Positions 59,843-64,000 of a stretch of DNA of 64,000 bases are shown here, piece by piece (within the stretch, counting starts at the first letter, position 1; each line of letters opens with the position of its first letter). This stretch comes from Ehretia macrophylla (Eukaryota; Streptophyta; Magnoliopsida; Boraginales; Ehretiaceae). The stretch lies in the NCBI GenBank assembly GCA_037974665.1, contig CM075782.1:40972851-41036850 (forward strand), given 5' to 3'. The translations under genes and the position numbers were made by a program. The notes below the pieces were generated by a model that saw nothing but the letters and a program-made list of their open reading frames with translations, did no database searches and had not been told where the DNA came from.

Positions 59843-60401
59843 GCTTTTCAATTTCTTTTTGCCCCGGTTAGGCTAGCCAAGATGCTTTGTCCCCCACATT
59901 TCTATTACTGAATCCCACGGCACCTTGTACAAGACAAGTTCAGTTCACGTAGAGGCTGGACCCACAAACTGAGGGCGTGGGGCTTGTGACCAGTTCTCCG
60001 TCGCTCCGGTACCCATAACTTTTGATCCGTAAGGATTTACGCGGTGCACAGTATACCGTTGGTAAGCTCTCTGAGAGCTCTACGACGGGGGCAATAAACG
60101 TCCTCGACTGCGCCTATTTTGGAGCCCAAAAGTGAAAGTTTTCATCAGTTTTGGGACATTTTATACTTTTGCGCTGTTTTTCCTCCCCGAATCATACTTC
60201 ATGAGCGGCGAACAAGACGACAACCTACCTCGCGGGACATAAGAGGGCCTTACAACGCGTCGATATCACGTCTTGTAAGGATGCTGTGTTGTCGAAGCTG
60301 ATGGGTTGTTGTTAAGCCCATTGGGCCTTTTGAATGGACTATCTTTCTGGGTTGGGACTATGAACCGTCAACACATAAGGGATTTGTGCCCTCAACATGA
60401 T

Positions 60402-60520
60402 GGGTGCGATCATACCATCACTAATGCACCGGATCCTATAAGAACTCCGAAGTTAAGCATGCTTGGGCGAGAGTAGTACTAGGATGAGTGACCCCTTGAG
60501 AAGTCCTAGTGTTGCACCCC
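60402..60520 (+). rRNA. 5S rRNA gene copy 60 (diverged, last copy)
   Basis: Full length, about 8 substitutions: G17T, C36T, C39A, G58A, G86A, C95T, G98A, C107A. Sister of copy 53. Confidence 0.9.
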
Positions 60521-60930
60521 CGTTTTCAATTTTTTTTTCCCTGGTTAGGCTTGCCAAGATGCTTTATTGACCACATTTCTATTACTGAATCCTACGGTTC
60601 ATTGGGGAAGACAACTTCGCTTCACGTAGAGGCTGGGCCCGTAAACCAAGGGCGTGGGGCTTGTGACCAGGTTTCTATCATTCCGGTGCCCATAACTTTT
60701 GATCCGTAACGATTTACGGGGAGCACAGTATACCGTTGGAAAGCTTTCCGAGAGCTCTCAGATGGGGGCATCAATCCTGCTCGACTGCGCCTGTTTTTGG
60801 TGCCCAAAATTAAATATTTTCATCAGTTTCGGGCCACTATTCTTCTTTTGCGCTATTTTTTCGTCCTGCATCGTACATCGTGGACAGTTAAAAGGACGAC
60901 AACCTAACTCGTGGGACATTAAAGGGCCCT

Positions 60931-63900
60931 TGTGAGGCCCGACCTCGATTTACGTGCGATACCTCGTTTCGTGTGCCCTAACCTAGATTTACGTGCCTTG
61001 ACCTAGGTTTGGGAATTGTGTTCGTTTTATGTGCCATGCATTGAATTATATGCATTCATTTAGGGTTGCGTGCATTTACTTGAAAAACGTGCGTTCGTCA
61101 TGTAGTTCGTGTACTACCTCGTAGTGCGTGCCCTAGACCTAGGAAAGCGTGCCTTCACGCTAATCAAGAAAGCATCTTACACGGAGCACTAGGCTATTAA
61201 ATAATTCTACAAAATCCATTATCAATATTATAATCCTAATTCAACTCACTAGAAGACAAAATAACACAAAAAGCTAGACATTCTTTATTCTTTATTCTTT
61301 ATTCTTTATTCTTTTTGCACTTTCAACACACAACTAAATAACATCCAAAACATGACAAAAATTCAGATTATTGAGGAGCTTTGGCCGCCCACTATGTGGT
61401 TTCTTTGCATGCATGTTTAATTCAAAATGATTCTAGACAAGTCATGACACAAAAACACTTATTAATGCATAAAAAATTGCTCAAAACCACCTCAATTTCC
61501 TCTCCTTGTTCGACCAAACAACCATTTCCCATGCTAGCATTTTAAAATCACACCTTGAAGACACAAAAATCTGAATCATCAAGCTCAAGGCCGACATGCT
61601 CATCAAAGTTGCAAAGGCCTTCAATTTTTTTTGTCATTTCTTCTTTCTTCCTCAATCTTCTCTCTCTCCCTCTCATTTTCTCTCTCTCTCTCGGCCCTAG
61701 CTGAACATTGTTGCCTCCATAGCTCATCTTCATCATTCTAAGGTTAATCAAGGCAAGCCCAAGCAAAGGAACTCAACCAAGCTAGCTAGATTGCAAGAAA
61801 ACTCACATGCAAGCTATTTGGTCTTCATTTCGGCCCTAGGTGAGTTTTTAAGCTTTCATTTCTTTTCTTCTTGTTATAACCTCATGCATGTACTAAGAGC
61901 TTGGTCACTAAGCTAGGAAAAATAGAGAAAATCTAGTTGGAATCTCGGCTAGGCAAAGGAGAAGAAGAAGATTGTGCTTCAACAGGTTTTTGTGCATCTT
62001 CTTGGTTGATTGCTAAGGTGAGGGCTAAAACCTTTTGAAAATCCTTCAAAAATCCACATACATGCTCATAAATGTATTTCTTTGCTTCTGTACTTGAGTT
62101 ATATGTTCGTTCATAAGCTTTTGCAACCATGCATGGCAAGATCTTGGCTTGAAAGTGATGATAGGTGAAGTCGGATTGTTGACAACTCTCTGACCAGTTT
62201 GTTTCTAGGTAAGTTTAGATAGGCACATGATGTTGAAAATGCATGAAAATTTGTAGGTGACTAGGTTGGCCAGTGTTTAACATTTTTCGCAGAAATAGGC
62301 CAAAGCTAATTTTGACTGTAAGGTCTTCAAAATGGCAAATCATTAAAATGTGTCCAAATCTGGAAATCTGGAAAAATGAAGTAGGTTTTGGCATATGCAC
62401 TGACCTTGTAGAACGAACCATATTTGACTTAGTAAATGATATCCAAAATGCATTAAATTTGGTGTGTTGCTAGATTTTTCAGTTCTGGACATGTTTGTCA
62501 GAAATGGACCAAGGCTAAATCTGACCCTAAGAACCTCAAAAACATCAATTACTGAAAAGTCTGCAAATCTGGACAGTTTTGTACTATCCCACTGTTTCGG
62601 CTATATCTAATGATCCCGAACTCCAATTGATGCAAGGTTTGTTCCTGATTTTATTTCACTTCTTAAGATTTAATTTAACATCTTATTCACTAGAATTGGA
62701 GATTTTTTGCTTGTCTTAATGTTTGTGAGAAAACAGCCTATTGCAGTGAGGGTTTCACTTAGTTATATGCTTGCCAAACTGTTTTATCTTCTCTTGTGGT
62801 GTTAATTGCTTGGAATTGTGGTGTTGGGATGTTGTGTGGACTGTTTTGAGTACTTGAGGATGTTTGAATTAAATGATGCATGGCTTGAGATTGATTTTGA
62901 GTTTAATTACACGGGTAAGCACGAAATAGAAACCCTAATGACTAGGTAGGCTTGTTAAGTATTGATCATTTGGATATTGTGTGTAATTATATGTTTAGTA
63001 GGCTGCCCGTAGTTGCCTTATAGCCTTAAATGTGGTTTTGGTCATTGCAAGTTGACAAATAGGCTTTTCTTGCATCCGAGCCCACGTAGATGTTGTTGCA
63101 TGTTAAATAAACTTAATATTTGATTACGTAGACTTTGAATTGAGTTATATGACTGATTTATGTGCGGTTCATGGAAGTCCGTTTAATGTTCATATAACTC
63201 CATATGCTTTTCAAGTGAAACTACTTGTCCATTCGTGCCTAGCCTATTTACTTGTCAATGTGCAATCTTATGACTGTTCAGAGGCAACCTACTTTGTTGT
63301 CCTCCTAATGTGATATATTAGAGGTCATAAATGTGCATTGCATACAAGGTTGCAACCTTTCTTGTCGGCATGGTAGCGATCACGCACACCGTGCAGCATT
63401 GGGCTTGCCGGTGCACCCGTGACTACCATGGTCCCATTCCCTCTCTCGCTTGGGGGCTAGACTTCCTCGGAGAGTTGGGTCGTAGGATTTCGGGGTACAT
63501 CCGGAGTATACCCACCTGGCGTGTTAAAGGGATGAATTGAAGTCGGCCGCAACAACTGATTCTGGAACTGATCTGAGACCAAAAGCTCACTGTATCCTTT
63601 TTACTATGTGTATAAGTACTCTCGCTTGGTTCCTAGAGAACCTCGGGGAGAAAAGACTGGTATTTCTGTTCCTGTACTTATATTATTGTTATATTCATGC
63701 TTGCAAAAGGATTTCATAATATGAACTAGAAAATGAGTTTCAAAACCTATTTCTCGTTCCCCCTCGCTGAGTTCATAAGGACTCACCATCTTTTATCATC
63801 TCAAGTGAAGAAGATCCAGAACAGGTACCCGAGAACGGTGTGCCTAACGATGAATCCTTGGAGTGATTGCCTGTTTGTGTGCTTTGCGTGATTGTGGCTA

Positions 63901-64000
63901 CTTGTAAACTCTATGCTACTTGAAGACTATTTCCTTTTATGTTGCTCGATGTTGTAATGTAAAGACCCCCGTTGTAATTTGGGGTCTAATTTTGGTTTGT
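60931..64000 (+). mobile_element. long LTR, 5' part (3,070 bp visible), opposite orientation
   Basis: Begins TGTGAGGCCCGACC directly after 5S spacer. It is collinear with the reverse complement of the 3.87-kb LTRs: ACGTG monomer run (60945-61150), ATTGGAG-style block near 62620, GTAGGCTGCCCGTAG near 62998, AGGCAACCTACTTTGTTG near 63281, the GC-rich segment near 63350-63545, CGCTGAGTTCATAAGGACTC near 63767, and CCCGTTGTAATTTGGGGTC near 63967. Identity is clearly lower than between the two cluster LTRs, so it is a related subfamily. By comparison the LTR should end roughly 0.5-0.8 kb beyond the window. The 5 bp before it (GCCCT) are the expected left target duplication, uncheckable here. Confidence 0.82.
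61281..61315. repeat. (TTCTTTA)n minisatellite, ~5 units
   Basis: Four perfect 7-bp units followed by TTCTTTT, within the right-hand LTR. No counterpart in the cluster LTRs. Confidence 0.93.

Larger units (their letters stand above)
49100..60900 (+). repeat. seven-unit 5S higher-order duplication (~4.75 kb period)
   Basis: Copies 47-53 pair with copies 54-60. Start offsets are 4746, 4745, 4743, 4745 bp for the first four pairs, 7194 for the fifth (4745 plus the 2,449 bp of solo LTR and target duplication), and 6965/6966 for the last two after a ~229-bp deletion at about 59521. Rare variants are shared pairwise (GGCTGCGATC in 52 and 59; AAGAACTC plus CTAGTG in 53 and 60; CCGTTGGCAT in the spacers of 50 and 57; GCGACAGATTAGAG before 47 and 54). 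Confidence 0.85.
59173..60930 (+). repeat. 5S rDNA tandem array, block 3 (copies 58-60)
   Basis: Resumes in the same spacer interrupted at 56728. The unit between copies 58 and 59 is only 448 bp: CCCGCAAACCAATG joins to AGTTGTTAAAAGC near 59526, removing ~229 bp. It ends in mid-spacer (AAAGGGCCCT) at the LTR starting at 60931. Confidence 0.93.

Noticed and set aside
3063..60930. Regularly spaced repeats that could suggest a CRISPR array
   Set aside because: The conserved element is a 119-nt 5S gene and the 'spacers' are homologous to one another; this is eukaryotic tandem rDNA.
61548..61766. Basic, Arg/Lys-rich 72-codon frame on the minus strand
   Set aside because: It is the antisense reading of a CT-rich low-complexity stretch (about 61640-61695) inside the LTR.

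Overview
This is flowering-plant nuclear DNA and holds no protein-coding gene I can support. About 42 kb is a tandem array of 5S ribosomal RNA genes, all on the + strand. I located 60 copies of the 119-nt gene. Most repeat every ~678 bp, which leaves ~560 bp of spacer. The array is broken up and flanked by long terminal repeat (LTR) retrotransposon DNA. The plant assignment rests on three things: the 5S consensus with its plant-type internal control region, a TATA-like/GC/C-1 upstream signature, and LTRs with Ty3/gypsy-like ends, an initiator-Met-tRNA primer-binding site and a polypurine tract. I cannot name the species.

Layout. 1-3062: two LTR-like pieces, both reading on the minus strand, one apparently nested in the other. 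3063-34864: array block 1, 5S copies 1-45. 34865-48328: minus-strand retrotransposon cluster ordered (on that strand) LTR, internal, LTR, internal, truncated LTR, with ~3.87-kb LTRs and 2.6-2.9-kb internal regions that lack gag-pol. 48329-56728: array block 2, copies 46-57. 56729-59172: complete solo LTR of 2,444 bp with a 5-bp target duplication (GAATG). 59173-60930: array block 3, copies 58-60. 60931-64000: the start of another long LTR, + strand, cut off by the window end.

The array looks old and poorly homogenised. In a hand alignment no copy equals the consensus; the best differ at 5 positions and the worst at about 18. Substitutions concentrate at the six CpG sites and one CTG site of the gene, as expected when methylated cytosines deaminate. 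The array also carries higher-order structure: a seven-unit (~4.75 kb) duplication spanning blocks 2 and 3, a two-gene ~1.65-kb duplication at 30.2-33.5 kb, and gene-less units with recurring deletion junctions at 18-20 kb. The solo LTR sits in only one copy of the seven-unit duplication. The window therefore reads as a decaying, probably silenced 5S locus invaded by non-autonomous LTR elements. The LTRs begin with an array of ~20-bp monomers carrying an ACGTG core, whose copy number differs between elements.

Throughout, 5S substitutions are numbered 1-119 along the gene relative to the array consensus, which runs from GGGTGCGATC to TTGCACCCC. All counts are by eye.
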